A stretch of DNA of 59,283 nt from Lentzea sp. NEAU-D7. GTDB lineage: Bacteria; Actinomycetota; Actinomycetes; Mycobacteriales; Pseudonocardiaceae. A model generated the notes under the pieces. The model saw nothing but the letters and a program-made list of their open reading frames with translations, did no database searches and was not told the DNA's origin. The translations under genes and the position numbers were made by a program. The stretch lies in assembly GCF_026242055.1 (NCBI RefSeq), contig NZ_JAPJDL010000033.1, positions 50,100 through 109,382 of the forward strand, in the 5' to 3' direction. Below, piece by piece: positions 32,869-43,868 of this stretch. The first letter of the stretch is position 1; every line of letters begins with the position of its first letter.

Positions 32869-33209
32869 GCGACGTCCACCACCGTGACCACCACGGACTC
32901 CACCGCGACACCGGTCAGTTCGGGCACGAGCGCGCACACCGACCGTTGCACGGCGCGAGCCACGGCCGCGGCCTGGTCCTGGCCCGAGATCACCACGTCC
33001 ACCTCCAGCAGCGCGACGGCACCGGACCACCGCACCCGCACGCCCTCGACCGGCGCCGGCTGCAACCCCTTGATCTGCTGCCGCGCCGCGCGCACCACCG
33101 AACTCACCAGGCCCGCCACGCCGGGCTGCACCCGCACGCCCGCGACCTTCTCGGCCGCGTGCACCGCGACCGCCGCCACCGCCGGAGCGGACACGACTGT
33201 TTCGATCAC
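32862..33209 (-). CDS. Asp23/Gls24-like protein
   Basis: A 115-residue protein (VHAAEKVAGVRVQPGVAGLVSS, VALLEVDVVISGQDQAAAVARAVQ, VVVTVVDVAW) with the Asp23 strand-helix pattern. GTG 33209 with GAAGGA 7 nt upstream was preferred over an upstream start inside the previous gene. Confidence 0.75.
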   Translation of the reverse strand: MIETVVSAPAVAAVAVHAAEKVAGVRVQPGVAGLVSSVVRAARQQIKGLQPAPVEGVRVRWSGAVALLEVDVVISGQDQAAAVARAVQRSVCALVPELTGVAVESVVVTVVDVAW

Positions 33210-33213
33210 TCGC

Positions 33214-33750
33214 TCATCCTTCGAGAACGTCGGCCACGACGAGGTCCAGGCGGGCGAGCCGCACACCGATCCGCGCGGAGGCCGCCGCCAGCACCCGGCG
33301 CCGCACCTCGTCGTACACCTGGTGCGTGACGAGCCCCGCGGTGATCGCGATGCTCAGCTCGACCTCGATCACCGGGTCCGACACGGTCGACTCCGGCGCT
33401 TCCGCGACACAGCACGCGCGCGCTCGCACGCCGTCCACGCCATCCGCCGCGTACCGCAGCACCGCCGCGACGGCGCGCGTGCTGATCCGGGCCAGGCCGT
33501 CACCGGGCAACGGCACGACGTCGGACCTCCGCGCATCGGCGCGCACCGCGGACATCACACGGCTGACCAGGTCGAACGGCGGCTCGATCTCTTCGCGGAC
33601 CATCTCTTCGGTGGCCGCGCGCAGCACCAGGAGGCTCTCTCTCACGGCCGCGCAGTGCGGGCACGAGCGCGTGTGCTCGTCAGAAAGGTCGATCGCCTCC
33701 CAGACTTCTTCGACGTCCCGGCCGCACGGCAGGACGTAGTCGGACGTCAC
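33214..33750 (-). CDS. Anti-sigma-like zinc-finger protein fused to an Asp23-like domain
   Basis: A 178-residue protein. Residues 26-33 give HTRSCPHC, the Hx3CxxC core of zinc-binding anti-sigma (ZAS) domains. Residues 85-178 (IEVELSIAITAGLVTHQVYDE, then LARLDLVVADVL) resemble an Asp23/Gls24 domain rather than a membrane segment. Its GTG overlaps the sigma-factor stop (GTGA), the usual sigma/anti-sigma coupling. The inference is a soluble anti-sigma factor that is itself part of, or senses, the Asp23 layer. Confidence 0.72.
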   Translation of the reverse strand: MTSDYVLPCGRDVEEVWEAIDLSDEHTRSCPHCAAVRESLLVLRAATEEMVREEIEPPFDLVSRVMSAVRADARRSDVVPLPGDGLARISTRAVAAVLRYAADGVDGVRARACCVAEAPESTVSDPVIEVELSIAITAGLVTHQVYDEVRRRVLAAASARIGVRLARLDLVVADVLEG

Positions 33751-34304
33751 CGCCACGGCGCCATCACCTCCGCGAGTTGTGCCCGTGCCCGCGCGAGCCT
33801 GCCGCGCACCGACTGCTGGGTCGTGCCGATCGCCTCGGCGATCTCGTCGTAGGACCGGCCGTGGACCTCGCGCAGCACCCAGCACGCCCGCTGTTCCGGC
33901 GTGAGGTCGCGCAGTGCGGCTTGCAGCGCGTCGAGCTGCGCGTTCACCTCCACCGCGCGTTCGGGCCGGGTGCGCGGTGCCGCCGACTCCTGCTCGTCGA
34001 GCTCGGTGTCGGCGTGCGGCTTGCGCTTGCGCAGCACGTTCAGGCACTGGTTGGTGGTGGTGCGGTAGAGCCAGCCGAGGAAGGCCCCGTCGTCGTTGAG
34101 CTGCCCGAGCCGCCTCCACGCGGTCAGGAACACGTCCTGCACCGCGTCCTCGGCGTCACCGCTGCTGCCCACGATGCGCAGCGCCAGCCGGTACATCGGC
34201 CTCTGGTAGCGGCGGACGAGCTGCTCATAGGCACGCATGTCGCCGTCACGAGACCTTGCCACCAGCGTGGCATCGTCGAGTGCGGCTGCTTCAGCCACGC
34301 CCAT
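33747..34304 (-). CDS. ECF-type RNA polymerase sigma factor
   Basis: A 185-residue sigma-70-family protein with region 2 (AYEQLVRRYQRPMYRLALRI, then DAEDAVQDVFLTAWRRL) and region 4 (LTPEQRACWVLREVHGRSYDEIAEAIGTT, then SVRGRLARARAQL). ATG 34304 starts right before region 2, and an upstream reading would add unrelated residues. It leads the Asp23 operon and probably controls it together with the coupled anti-sigma-like protein. The divergent csbD gene may be a target. Confidence 0.9.
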   Translation of the reverse strand: MGVAEAAALDDATLVARSRDGDMRAYEQLVRRYQRPMYRLALRIVGSSGDAEDAVQDVFLTAWRRLGQLNDDGAFLGWLYRTTTNQCLNVLRKRKPHADTELDEQESAAPRTRPERAVEVNAQLDALQAALRDLTPEQRACWVLREVHGRSYDEIAEAIGTTQQSVRGRLARARAQLAEVMAPWR

Positions 34305-34490
34305 GCGCACACCCCCGCCCAAATTTGCTTCGTCGCCCGATGGACACGTTCGATCGCGGAACGTCACGCGGTTCCCAGATTTCCCGCCGGTGACCACACT
34401 CACCCGGTTTTCACCCGACCGTGGCGTGACGAAGGGACGGCGACGCGTATCGAACAGACGTCAGACGAACTTCAAGGCCAGGAGGACGCG

Positions 34491-34697
34491 ATGTCGCTGT
34501 CGGACAAGATCGGCAACAAGGCGGAAGAGCTCGGCGGCAAGGCCAAGGAGACCGCGGGTGAGGTCACCGGCGACGAGCAGCTCGCCAATGAGGGCCGCGC
34601 CGATCAGGCGAAGGCGGCCGTCAAGGACGGCGTGGAGAAGGTGAAGGACGCCGTCGGCGGGGTCGTCGACAGCGTCGCGAAGCACCTCAAGAAGTAG
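34491..34697 (+). CDS. CsbD-family stress protein
   Basis: A 68-residue Lys/Glu/Gly-rich protein (DKIGNKAEELGGKAKETAGEVTGDEQLANEG), the pattern of CsbD. CsbD proteins are abundant general-stress proteins of unknown mechanism. AGGAGG upstream of ATG. Divergent from the sigma-factor operon; its end overlaps the stop region of the next, convergent gene by 11 bp. Confidence 0.92.
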   Translation: MSLSDKIGNKAEELGGKAKETAGEVTGDEQLANEGRADQAKAAVKDGVEKVKDAVGGVVDSVAKHLKK

Positions 34698-35715
34698 TAC
34701 GGACCTCACTCGCGACGACGCCGTCGAGCTCGCGCACGAAGTCGGCGCCGAAAGCGCTGGACGGCGTGTGCGAGCCGGGCGCCACTTCGGCGATCCTGCC
34801 GATGGCGCGGAGCACGGAGTCCGCGGTGAGGCTGTAGGCGTTCGGGGTGGTGATCGCGCATTCGACCCTCGTCTGCGCGTCCCACGCCTCGCCGTACACC
34901 TCGGCCCTGGTGTTCGCGCGCTTGCGCTCGTCAGGGCCTTTGACCTTGCCGGCGACGGTCGTGGCGAGGTTCTGCACGAACGACGTCCGCAGCACGGGCG
35001 CGAAGACCTGCTGCAGCTGACCGAGCATCCCCGGCACGGTCGTGAACGTGGTGATGTTCGGGATGCCGGTCGAGCGGTAGGCGGTGCTCACGTCGCCCCA
35101 CGGGATGCTGCCGACCTCGCGCGGCCCCGACCGGAAGTGCGCGGTGCGCCTGCGGTGGCCGATGCGGACGCTCCTCAGCTCGCCGTTCACGCGGATCCGC
35201 CCGCCCACCGCGGCGGCCTCGACGGACGTCTTGGTCGTGCCCGCGCTCGCCCCTCCCCCGACGACGAACGCGAGGTCGAGGTGCGTGGCGGACGGCAGGG
35301 CGTTCTTCAGGATCGCGGCGAGGCAGTCCGTGGGCACGACGTCGAACCCCGCACCGGGCAGCAGCACGATGCCCGCCTCGCGCGCCTCGGCGTCCCTCAG
35401 CGCGACGGACTCGAAGACGTCGATCTCACCGGTGATGTCGAGGTAGTGCGTGCCGGTCCGCAGGCAGGCGTCGACCATCGCACCGGACGTGCGCGAGAAC
35501 GGTCCCGCGCAGTGCACGACCGCCTCGACGTCCTCGAGGTTCGCCCGCGCCTGGTCCAGGCCGAACGCCCGGTGCTCCAGCCCCAGCGCGGCGGCGATCG
35601 GCTCGACCTTCTCGAGCGAGCGTCCGGCGAGCACAGGCCGCTCCCCGCGGGCGACCGCGAGCTCGGCGATGAGACGTCCGGTGTAGCCGTTGGCGCCGTA
35701 GACCATCCACGTCAT
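34687..35715 (-). CDS. Saccharopine dehydrogenase-like reductase (trans-acting enoyl reductase family)
   Basis: A 342-residue protein with a Rossmann start VYGANGYTGRLIAELAVARG and the segment VVHCAGPFSRTSGAMVDACLRTGTHYLDITGE, typical of the saccharopine dehydrogenase-like family that includes mycobacterial trans-acting enoyl reductases. Such proteins reduce double bonds in lipid or polyketide precursors; in this context the substrate is unknown. It is followed on the same strand by nothing but the overlapping csbD end. Confidence 0.82.
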   Translation of the reverse strand: MTWMVYGANGYTGRLIAELAVARGERPVLAGRSLEKVEPIAAALGLEHRAFGLDQARANLEDVEAVVHCAGPFSRTSGAMVDACLRTGTHYLDITGEIDVFESVALRDAEAREAGIVLLPGAGFDVVPTDCLAAILKNALPSATHLDLAFVVGGGASAGTTKTSVEAAAVGGRIRVNGELRSVRIGHRRRTAHFRSGPREVGSIPWGDVSTAYRSTGIPNITTFTTVPGMLGQLQQVFAPVLRTSFVQNLATTVAGKVKGPDERKRANTRAEVYGEAWDAQTRVECAITTPNAYSLTADSVLRAIGRIAEVAPGSHTPSSAFGADFVRELDGVVASEVRTTS

Positions 35716-35724
35716 ACCGCGACC

Positions 35725-36018
35725 CTACCGGCGAGTAGCCCGTCGGGCGCCGACCAAAGAGCCGATCAGCAGCAACGCGCCGAGCCCGATCACCGGCAAC
35801 CCCCACAGCATCCGGCGCTGCCGCAGGTCGGCGCAGATGTCCACATAGGCCGGACCGGCCGCGGACGCCACCGGCTCGTCGAACCCGAGGCCCAGGCTGT
35901 TGCCGCACGGGATCAGCGCCCCGCTCGGCGCCTCGACGGCCAGCATCACGAACAGGATCGCACCCCCACCGAGCAAGAACGCGAGACCGACCACGACGGC
36001 GAAGGTGCGCACTGACAT
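35725..36018 (-). CDS. Small membrane protein
   Basis: A 97-residue protein with two membrane segments (TFAVVVGLAFLLGGGAILFVML and MLWGLPVIGLGALLLIGSLV) and a loop with two Cys (PCGN, ICAD) that would face outside. No family recognised. Ends 9 bp before the reductase start on the same strand. Confidence 0.7.
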   Translation of the reverse strand: MSVRTFAVVVGLAFLLGGGAILFVMLAVEAPSGALIPCGNSLGLGFDEPVASAAGPAYVDICADLRQRRMLWGLPVIGLGALLLIGSLVGARRATRR

Positions 36019-36094
36019 GAGGAAAAGTTACGTCTCAAATGGACTTGAGGATAGCCCTGGTCAGACGCATTGGGGTTGATCCCCTAATCCCCCG

Positions 36095-36580
36095 CTAAAC
36101 ACCCCCGCGCCCCGATGCGGGCGAGAACGCGTACCGCTGCTCCACCCGGCCGTCACGCGGATGCGGCACGGGGTCGCCGACCTTGGTCCAGCCCAGGCGT
36201 TCGTAGAGCCGCACGCCCCGGACGTTGTCGACGTAGACCATCAGCTCGGCCTTCTCGTACCCGTTCTTGATCAACACTTCGGGCAGCGCCCGCAGCAACG
36301 CCTCGCCGACGCCCCTGCCCCACGCGTCGGGGTGCACGCCGACGTAGTTGACGAAGGCGGTGTTCGTCTCTTGTGGACCCCCGGCGAGGAAGCCCACCGC
36401 CCGGCCGCCTTCCCGGGCGAGCAGCAGCAGCGAGGGCTCCTTCGCGAGAGCGCTCTCCAGCCCTGGCCGCGCCAGTTCGAGCGACGGAACCTCGTCGTAG
36501 CCGTCCCTCGCCGCGACCGCGTGCGCCCAGAGCAACGCGGCCGTGTCGACGTGCTCGGGACCCCCTTGAATGATCTCCAT
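36095..36580 (-). CDS. GNAT-family acetyltransferase
   Basis: A 161-residue GNAT protein. The acetyl-CoA loop is DAWGRGVGEALLRAL (motif A), followed by VDNVRGVRLYERLGWTKVG (motif B). It lies 12 bp downstream of the P450 gene, so it probably shares a transcript. Substrate unknown. Confidence 0.88.
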   Translation of the reverse strand: MEIIQGGPEHVDTAALLWAHAVAARDGYDEVPSLELARPGLESALAKEPSLLLLAREGGRAVGFLAGGPQETNTAFVNYVGVHPDAWGRGVGEALLRALPEVLIKNGYEKAELMVYVDNVRGVRLYERLGWTKVGDPVPHPRDGRVEQRYAFSPASGRGGV

Positions 36581-36592
36581 CAGGCCAGCTTG

Positions 36593-37795
36593 TCAGCGCC
36601 TGAGCACGACCGGTAGCGATTTGAGGCTGGCCATGATGTCGCTGTGCGTCACCTCGGGCTTCCCCTCACCCGCGTGAACGGTGCGCGGGAACCGGCTCGT
36701 CAGCTGCCGCAGCACGGTCTCGGTCTCCAGCCGCGCGAGCGCCGACCCGAGGCAGAAGTGCGGACCGTGCCCGAACGTCGCGTGGCCGGTCGTCGCGCGG
36801 TCCAGCCGGTACTCGCCGGCCTTCTCGTGCGCCCGCGGGCAGCGTCCGGCGGAGCCGAGGTTGATCAGCAGCAGCGTGTTCTCGGCAACGGTCGTGCCGG
36901 CGATCTCGACCGGTTCGGTGGCGATGCGATGCGTGGCGCTGCGGACGGGCGGGTTGTGGCGCAGCGTCTCCTCCACGAGCCGCGGCACCAGTCCGGGATC
37001 TTCAGCGACCTCGTGCCACAGCCCGTTGTCCAGCGCGTCGTGCACGACGTTCGCGATGAGGCCCGCCGACGTCTCATGGCCGGCGACCACGAGCAGGAAC
37101 GCCATCGCCATCAGCTCGTCGTGGCTGAGGCGGTCCCCGTCGTCATCGGCGGCCGTGGCCAGCACCCCGAACAGCGACCGCGGATCCAGACCGTTGCCGC
37201 TGAGCAGCCCGTGGAAGTAGCCACCCAGCTCGTCGCTGGCCGGCTGCGACACCTCGGGTTCCATCGACATCATCGTCTCGATCAACCTGCGGACGTGCGC
37301 GCGATCCTGCGCCGGCAGCCCGAGGACCTCCCCGATGACGTGCATGGGCACCGGCACGGTCAGTTCCTTGACGAGGTCGATCTCCTCGTTCTCAGGAAGC
37401 CCCCCGATCAGTTCCGCGCTGATCTCCTCGATGCGCGGCGCGAGCTGCTGCACCGCCTTGCCGTTGAACGCCTTCACCGCGAGCGCCCTGAGACGCGCGT
37501 GCTGCGGGTTGTCGCTGTTGAGCATGCTCGGCCCGAACAACCCGGCAAGGTTCTCCTGAGCACTTCCACGTTCCGCGAGCTGCCGCTTGATCTCGCGTTG
37601 CAGCTTCGCGCTGTCCTTGGAGAGCCGCTGGTCCGCGAGCAGCTGGCGGGTGAGCTCCAGCCCGACCGTGACCACCTGCATCCTGACGCCGTTGGGCAAC
37701 GTCACGGGATGCAGCGGCCCTTCTTCGCGTGCGTCGTCCTCGATCCGGTGGTGGTCACGTGCGCGCAAGTCGCCGCCGGTCAACAGGTTCGACAT
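36593..37795 (-). CDS. Cytochrome P450 (fourth in the window)
   Basis: A 400-residue P450, CYP107-like by overall pattern. I-helix AGHETS (238-243), EETLR in the K-helix, heme loop FGHGPHFCLG with Cys348. It is outside the polyketide cluster, 13 kb beyond the SARP gene, paired with a GNAT gene. It may be a stand-alone xenobiotic or secondary metabolism enzyme. No local ferredoxin. Confidence 0.92.
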   Translation of the reverse strand: MSNLLTGGDLRARDHHRIEDDAREEGPLHPVTLPNGVRMQVVTVGLELTRQLLADQRLSKDSAKLQREIKRQLAERGSAQENLAGLFGPSMLNSDNPQHARLRALAVKAFNGKAVQQLAPRIEEISAELIGGLPENEEIDLVKELTVPVPMHVIGEVLGLPAQDRAHVRRLIETMMSMEPEVSQPASDELGGYFHGLLSGNGLDPRSLFGVLATAADDDGDRLSHDELMAMAFLLVVAGHETSAGLIANVVHDALDNGLWHEVAEDPGLVPRLVEETLRHNPPVRSATHRIATEPVEIAGTTVAENTLLLINLGSAGRCPRAHEKAGEYRLDRATTGHATFGHGPHFCLGSALARLETETVLRQLTSRFPRTVHAGEGKPEVTHSDIMASLKSLPVVLRR

Positions 37796-37843
37796 GGCCG
37801 GTCTTCGCCTCCGTTTGGATTCGACTAAGACCGTTCTACCGGG

Positions 37844-38206
37844 CTACTGCAGCGCGTCCAACGCCCTGATCGTCTCGACCGAGGGCAACCGGGGCGGCTC
37901 CGCGGCGATGGCCTTCCGCCCGAGCACCCACTCCGGCAGGTGGTGCCGGAGCGCCGCCCGCCCCGAGGCCGTGATGTCGACCGGCGCCGCCATCCCGTGG
38001 TCCAGGCGCTGCTCCGAGGTGATCCAGTCGCGGAGCCGCATGATCTCCAGGTCGTCCGCGTCCCACTGCTTGGCTGGCCGGTGCTCCAGGTACCAGCTCG
38101 TGGCGCCGCGGTGCACGCCTCCCTGCTCCACCAGGGCGAGCAGCTTGATCTGCTCCTGCGTGACGGTGGCAGGGACGGGCTTCGCGGCCTTGGCCTTGCG
38201 CTTCAC
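37844..38206 (-). CDS. Small protein, possible winged-helix
   Basis: A protein of 120 residues with a basic N-terminus (VKRKAKAAKPVP), then TQEQIKLLALVEQGGVHRG and VDITASGRAALRHHLPEW, which has the look of a winged-helix domain (helix, then a wing ending TASGRAAL). GTG 38206 behind AAGGA. Function unknown. Confidence 0.55.
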   Translation of the reverse strand: MKRKAKAAKPVPATVTQEQIKLLALVEQGGVHRGATSWYLEHRPAKQWDADDLEIMRLRDWITSEQRLDHGMAAPVDITASGRAALRHHLPEWVLGRKAIAAEPPRLPSVETIRALDALQ

Positions 38207-38373
38207 AGGTCGTGGTCCTTCAGAGGTGGCGGGCCCGAACGTCCCCCGACGAACTCGCACAAGGTACTGCACTGCCCCTAGTCGTTCCAGATGGTGGCCA
38301 GCAACACATGTGAAACACTTCAACCTTCGAGACCAATTCGACGCAACGCCCCTTCTCTCGTGACAACACGCGG

Positions 38374-38727
38374 TTATCGACGTAGCGATGCAACGTACTT
38401 GTCGACGTCGAACCCGTGATCCTCAAGACGCTGGCGAGCCACACGCAGTTCTTCTTCGGAAAAGAGCACCGCGTACTTCGGACGGAGTACGTAAGCCTCG
38501 ACACTGTGGCCGAGCTCGCCTGCTTGCCACAGCCGGATGAAACCATCATGGGTATGAGGCCCGCGGAGCAGTATCTGCGCAGCGCCAACGCCTTCGTGAA
38601 GTGCCACCATTTCTATGAAAGCCTTGGCCCGATACCGGATCTTGTGCACCAAGTAGCGGTAACTCTCGTGCAGGTCTCGCGTGAACTCGCGGGCAAGCTC
38701 CTCGATGTTCGGCTCTGTGCCAGCCAT
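38374..38727 (-). CDS. Hypothetical protein, actinobacterial
   Basis: A 117-residue helical protein (ELAREFTRDLHESYRYLVHKI, then GFIRLWQAGELGHSVEAYVL, then FSEEELRVARQRLEDHGFDVD). ATG 38727 has GAGGAG 8 nt upstream. No family recognised. The gene is somewhat less GC-rich than the surroundings and lies in a patchy accessory stretch before the tRNA. Confidence 0.65.
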   Translation of the reverse strand: MAGTEPNIEELAREFTRDLHESYRYLVHKIRYRAKAFIEMVALHEGVGAAQILLRGPHTHDGFIRLWQAGELGHSVEAYVLRPKYAVLFSEEELRVARQRLEDHGFDVDKYVASLRR

Positions 38728-39134
38728 GCGACCACTCCTCATCAGGTGGTGCACTTATCGTTCAACTGCCGATGCGCGTTAGCGAGCAACAGCAGCTGAA
38801 CTCACATGACGTAGAGGACTTGCGTCTTACGGCGGCACTCGTGGGTGATGTGCTCCGCTGCTCCCCTGCACGGGAAGCTGCACATCTATCGCCGAGTGCT
38901 GGACGATGCAAAGCGTCTTCTGGAGCCAGGATGGACAGGATTTCAGAACCAGACAGAAGTCAGGGCCCCGTGGTGTCCGCGGCGCGGCGTGTCGCTGGAG
39001 GCTTGGAGGCGCGCCGCAGAAACCACGCAACCGCTCCGCCAGCGACTGGACTACCTACGCGGCCGCCGGAACTGCGATCAGCAATGAGACAACGAAGAAC
39101 ACTCTGGGAGCATCCACCATGACGTCCCCACACG
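38728..39134. other. 407-bp stretch without a convincing gene
   Basis: Only a weak plus-strand reading frame near 38845-39087 (RRVLDDAKRLLEPGWTG) can be seen; it has no clear ribosome site and may be a gene remnant. Nothing else is recognisable. Confidence 0.4.
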
Positions 39135-39586
39135 GTGTCGATACGGCAGACCGACGAACGCGACACCGCAGCACTAGCGACCTTGCGGCGAGCTTGGTCG
39201 GAAGAACAGGCGGGGCATCCGCTCGACGACGATCTCTTCGAGGAAACTTCGCTCAGTGGTACGCGACGGAAGCGCCGCGCCGGGCGACGTTCGTGGCCGA
39301 GCTCGACGGCGAAGCCATCGGCATGATGAACCTCGCCCTGTTCGAACGGATGCCCAGACCGGGACGACCAGCCAGCCGATGGGCATACCTGGGCAACGCG
39401 TTCGTGCTCGCCGCTCCCCGCAACCGCGGAGTCGGAACCACCCTGCTCAACGCAGGCATCGCGCACGCTCGCGACCGTCGCTGCGCCCGGATCGTCCTGT
39501 CGCCCAGCGAACGCTCGGTGTCCTTCTACCAACAAGCCGGCTTCGGCCCAGCCACCATGCTGCTCGCGCACGTCCTGGACAGTTGA
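39135..39586 (+). pseudogene. Frameshifted GNAT acetyltransferase
   Basis: The N-terminal part (SIRQTDERDTAALATLRRAW, then HPLDDDLFEE) is read from GTG 39135 in one frame. The rest (FAQWYATEAPRRATFVAELD, then the acetyl-CoA loop RNRGVGTTLLNAG and FYQQAGFG) is in another frame up to 39586. The join is at about 39241-39249, in a GAGGAAACTTC stretch, where one missing A would restore a single protein of about 151 residues. Either a recent decay or a homopolymer sequencing error. Next to tRNA-Val. Confidence 0.8.
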
Positions 39587-39655
39587 CCAGTGGCACGGGC
39601 CGATCACACAGCTACACGACAGGTGCTCGCCGCCCTCAGAGGCGCCAGCGAGAAC

Positions 39656-39730
39656 TGGTGGGCGCGACAGGGTTCGAACCTGCGACCGCTCGGGTGTAAA
39701 CCGAGTGCTCTTCCGCTGAGCTACACGCCC
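39656..39730 (-). tRNA. tRNA-Val (anticodon UAC)
   Basis: Complete cloverleaf on the minus strand: acceptor GGGCGTG/CGCGCCC, D stem GCTC/GAGC, anticodon stem CTCGG/CCGAG with loop TTTACAC (anticodon TAC), T arm GCAGG-TTCGAAC-CCTGT, discriminator A, and an encoded CCA (plus-strand TGG at 39656-39658). It reads GUA-type valine codons. Confidence 0.95.
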
Positions 39731-39769
39731 CAACCCCCAAGCGCGCCGAAGCGCAGGGGTACAGCTACA

Positions 39770-40234
39770 TCATGCCCTGAGAGAGGCTACGGCCTTCTTC
39801 CAGGCGTCCTGATCGCGGGCCTGACCGGGCGCGTTCACCTCGGCGAAGCGCACGACGCCGGAGACGTCGATCAGGAACGTGCCCCGCAGCGCCATGCCCA
39901 CGGCCTCGTTGAACACGCCGTAGGACTGCGCGACGGCTCCGTGCGGCCAGAAGTCGGACAGCAGGGGGAACTGGTAGCCCTCCTGGTTCGCCCACGCCTT
40001 CAGCGCGAACGGCGAGTCCACGGAGACGCCCAGCACCTGGACGTTCTCGTCCTCGTAGGTCCCCAGTTCGTCACGCAGCTGGCAGAGCTCGCCACGGCAG
40101 GTGCCGCTGAAGGCGAACGGGTAGAACACCAGCAGCACGGCCTTGGAGCCTCGGAACGACGACAACGTCACACGTTGCTTGTTGTAGTCGTCCAGCGTGA
40201 AGTCCGGGGCCTCCGAACCGACCTCGACCGCCAT
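39770..40234 (-). CDS. ahpE: AhpE-like peroxiredoxin
   Basis: A 154-residue thioredoxin-fold peroxiredoxin. The peroxidatic Cys is in FSGTCRGELC, with a second Cys four residues on. Like mycobacterial AhpE it reduces hydroperoxides in the cytosol. ATG 40234 (MAVEVGSEAPDF) follows GGAGGGG. The order ahpE, DUF3052 gene, aceE matches Rv2238c-Rv2239c-Rv2241 of Mycobacterium tuberculosis. Confidence 0.92.
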   Translation of the reverse strand: MAVEVGSEAPDFTLDDYNKQRVTLSSFRGSKAVLLVFYPFAFSGTCRGELCQLRDELGTYEDENVQVLGVSVDSPFALKAWANQEGYQFPLLSDFWPHGAVAQSYGVFNEAVGMALRGTFLIDVSGVVRFAEVNAPGQARDQDAWKKAVASLRA

Positions 40235-40309
40235 GAGACAGACCCCTCCGGTGCGACAAAGGACCACGAGCGGGTGAGCGCCCGTGGTTCAACCCTATGC
40301 CAACGAAGG

Positions 40310-40750
40310 TCAGCGCTTGGCCTTGGCCGACTTCGGCCACACCAGGCGGATGCCCGCCCAGTCGTCGCCGACGCTGATGTTGGAGGTCTGCGACAGGCCA
40401 GCGGTCGGAACCGCTTCGGCGACGTCGCTCGGCTCGACGTGGCCAGGGCGGCCGGTCTTCGGGGTGAGAACCCAGATCACGCCGTCCTCGGCGAGCACGC
40501 CGGTGGCTTCGAGCAGGGCGTCGACCAGGTCGCCGTCGTCCTCCCGCCACCAGAGCAGGACGACGCTCACCGTCTCGTCGGCATCCTCGTCGAGGAGGTC
40601 GCCCCCGATCTGCTCCTCGACAGCGGCACGCAAGGCGTCGTCGACGTCCTCGTCCCAGCCGAGTTCTTGGACGACCATGCCCGATTCGATCCCGAGCTTC
40701 TCGGCGACGCCGATCTTGCCGGCGTCTTCCGCGGCGACCACGGTTTTCAC
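40310..40750 (-). CDS. DUF3052 protein (Rv2239c-like)
   Basis: A 146-residue acidic protein (EKLGIESGMVVQELGWDEDVDD, then ETVSVVLLWWREDDGDLVDALLEA, then VIWVLTPKTGRPGHVEPSDV). It is conserved in actinobacteria next to aceE; function is not established. Divergent from aceE and upstream of ahpE by 75 bp. Confidence 0.9.
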   Translation of the reverse strand: MKTVVAAEDAGKIGVAEKLGIESGMVVQELGWDEDVDDALRAAVEEQIGGDLLDEDADETVSVVLLWWREDDGDLVDALLEATGVLAEDGVIWVLTPKTGRPGHVEPSDVAEAVPTAGLSQTSNISVGDDWAGIRLVWPKSAKAKR

Positions 40751-41060
40751 TCCTCCAACTACGCAAGAGCGACAGCCCTAAGACTGCCGCCAGAGTCCGT
40801 TACTCGGGCTAGCGAACACTGTCGGCTACCTCCGGCGCAACTGTTGACCACGTGACACGCCGTAAGGGGGACCCCTGTGGAGATCTCTACACGGGCATGA
40901 GGCACGCTCTACATACCTCTTATCGCGCGCGCGTGAGCGACACGATCCAGAACTACCGACCGGTAGCGATGACGAAGTCGTCGCGCAAGGACAACGATAG
41001 GGGCGCGTGGCACGGTTTCCGGGCCAGCGCGAGTACCGCCAACGAAGCCGAGGAGACACC
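40751..41060. promoter_or_regulatory. 310-bp divergent promoter region before aceE
   Basis: No gene is supported. It must hold the promoters for the DUF3052 gene and aceE. A short palindrome GAGATCTC is at about 40879-40886. An in-frame GTG at 41007 could extend AceE, but the ribosome site favours 41061. Confidence 0.5.
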
Positions 41061-43820
<2,760 letters not shown>

Positions 43821-43835
43821 TCACCAGCTGAACCG

Positions 43836-43867
43836 AAGGGCCGCTCCGCACGCGCGGGGCGGCCCTT
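43836..43867. terminator. Bidirectional terminator
   Basis: 14-bp stem near AAGGGCCGCTCCGC and its complement, followed by TTTT, between aceE and the convergent GNAT-fusion gene. Confidence 0.85.
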
Positions 43868-43868
43868 T

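Noticed and set aside
38845..39087. Possible 80-residue protein before the broken GNAT gene
   Set aside because: No clear ribosome site or family; may be a remnant, so it is only noted in the gap entry.
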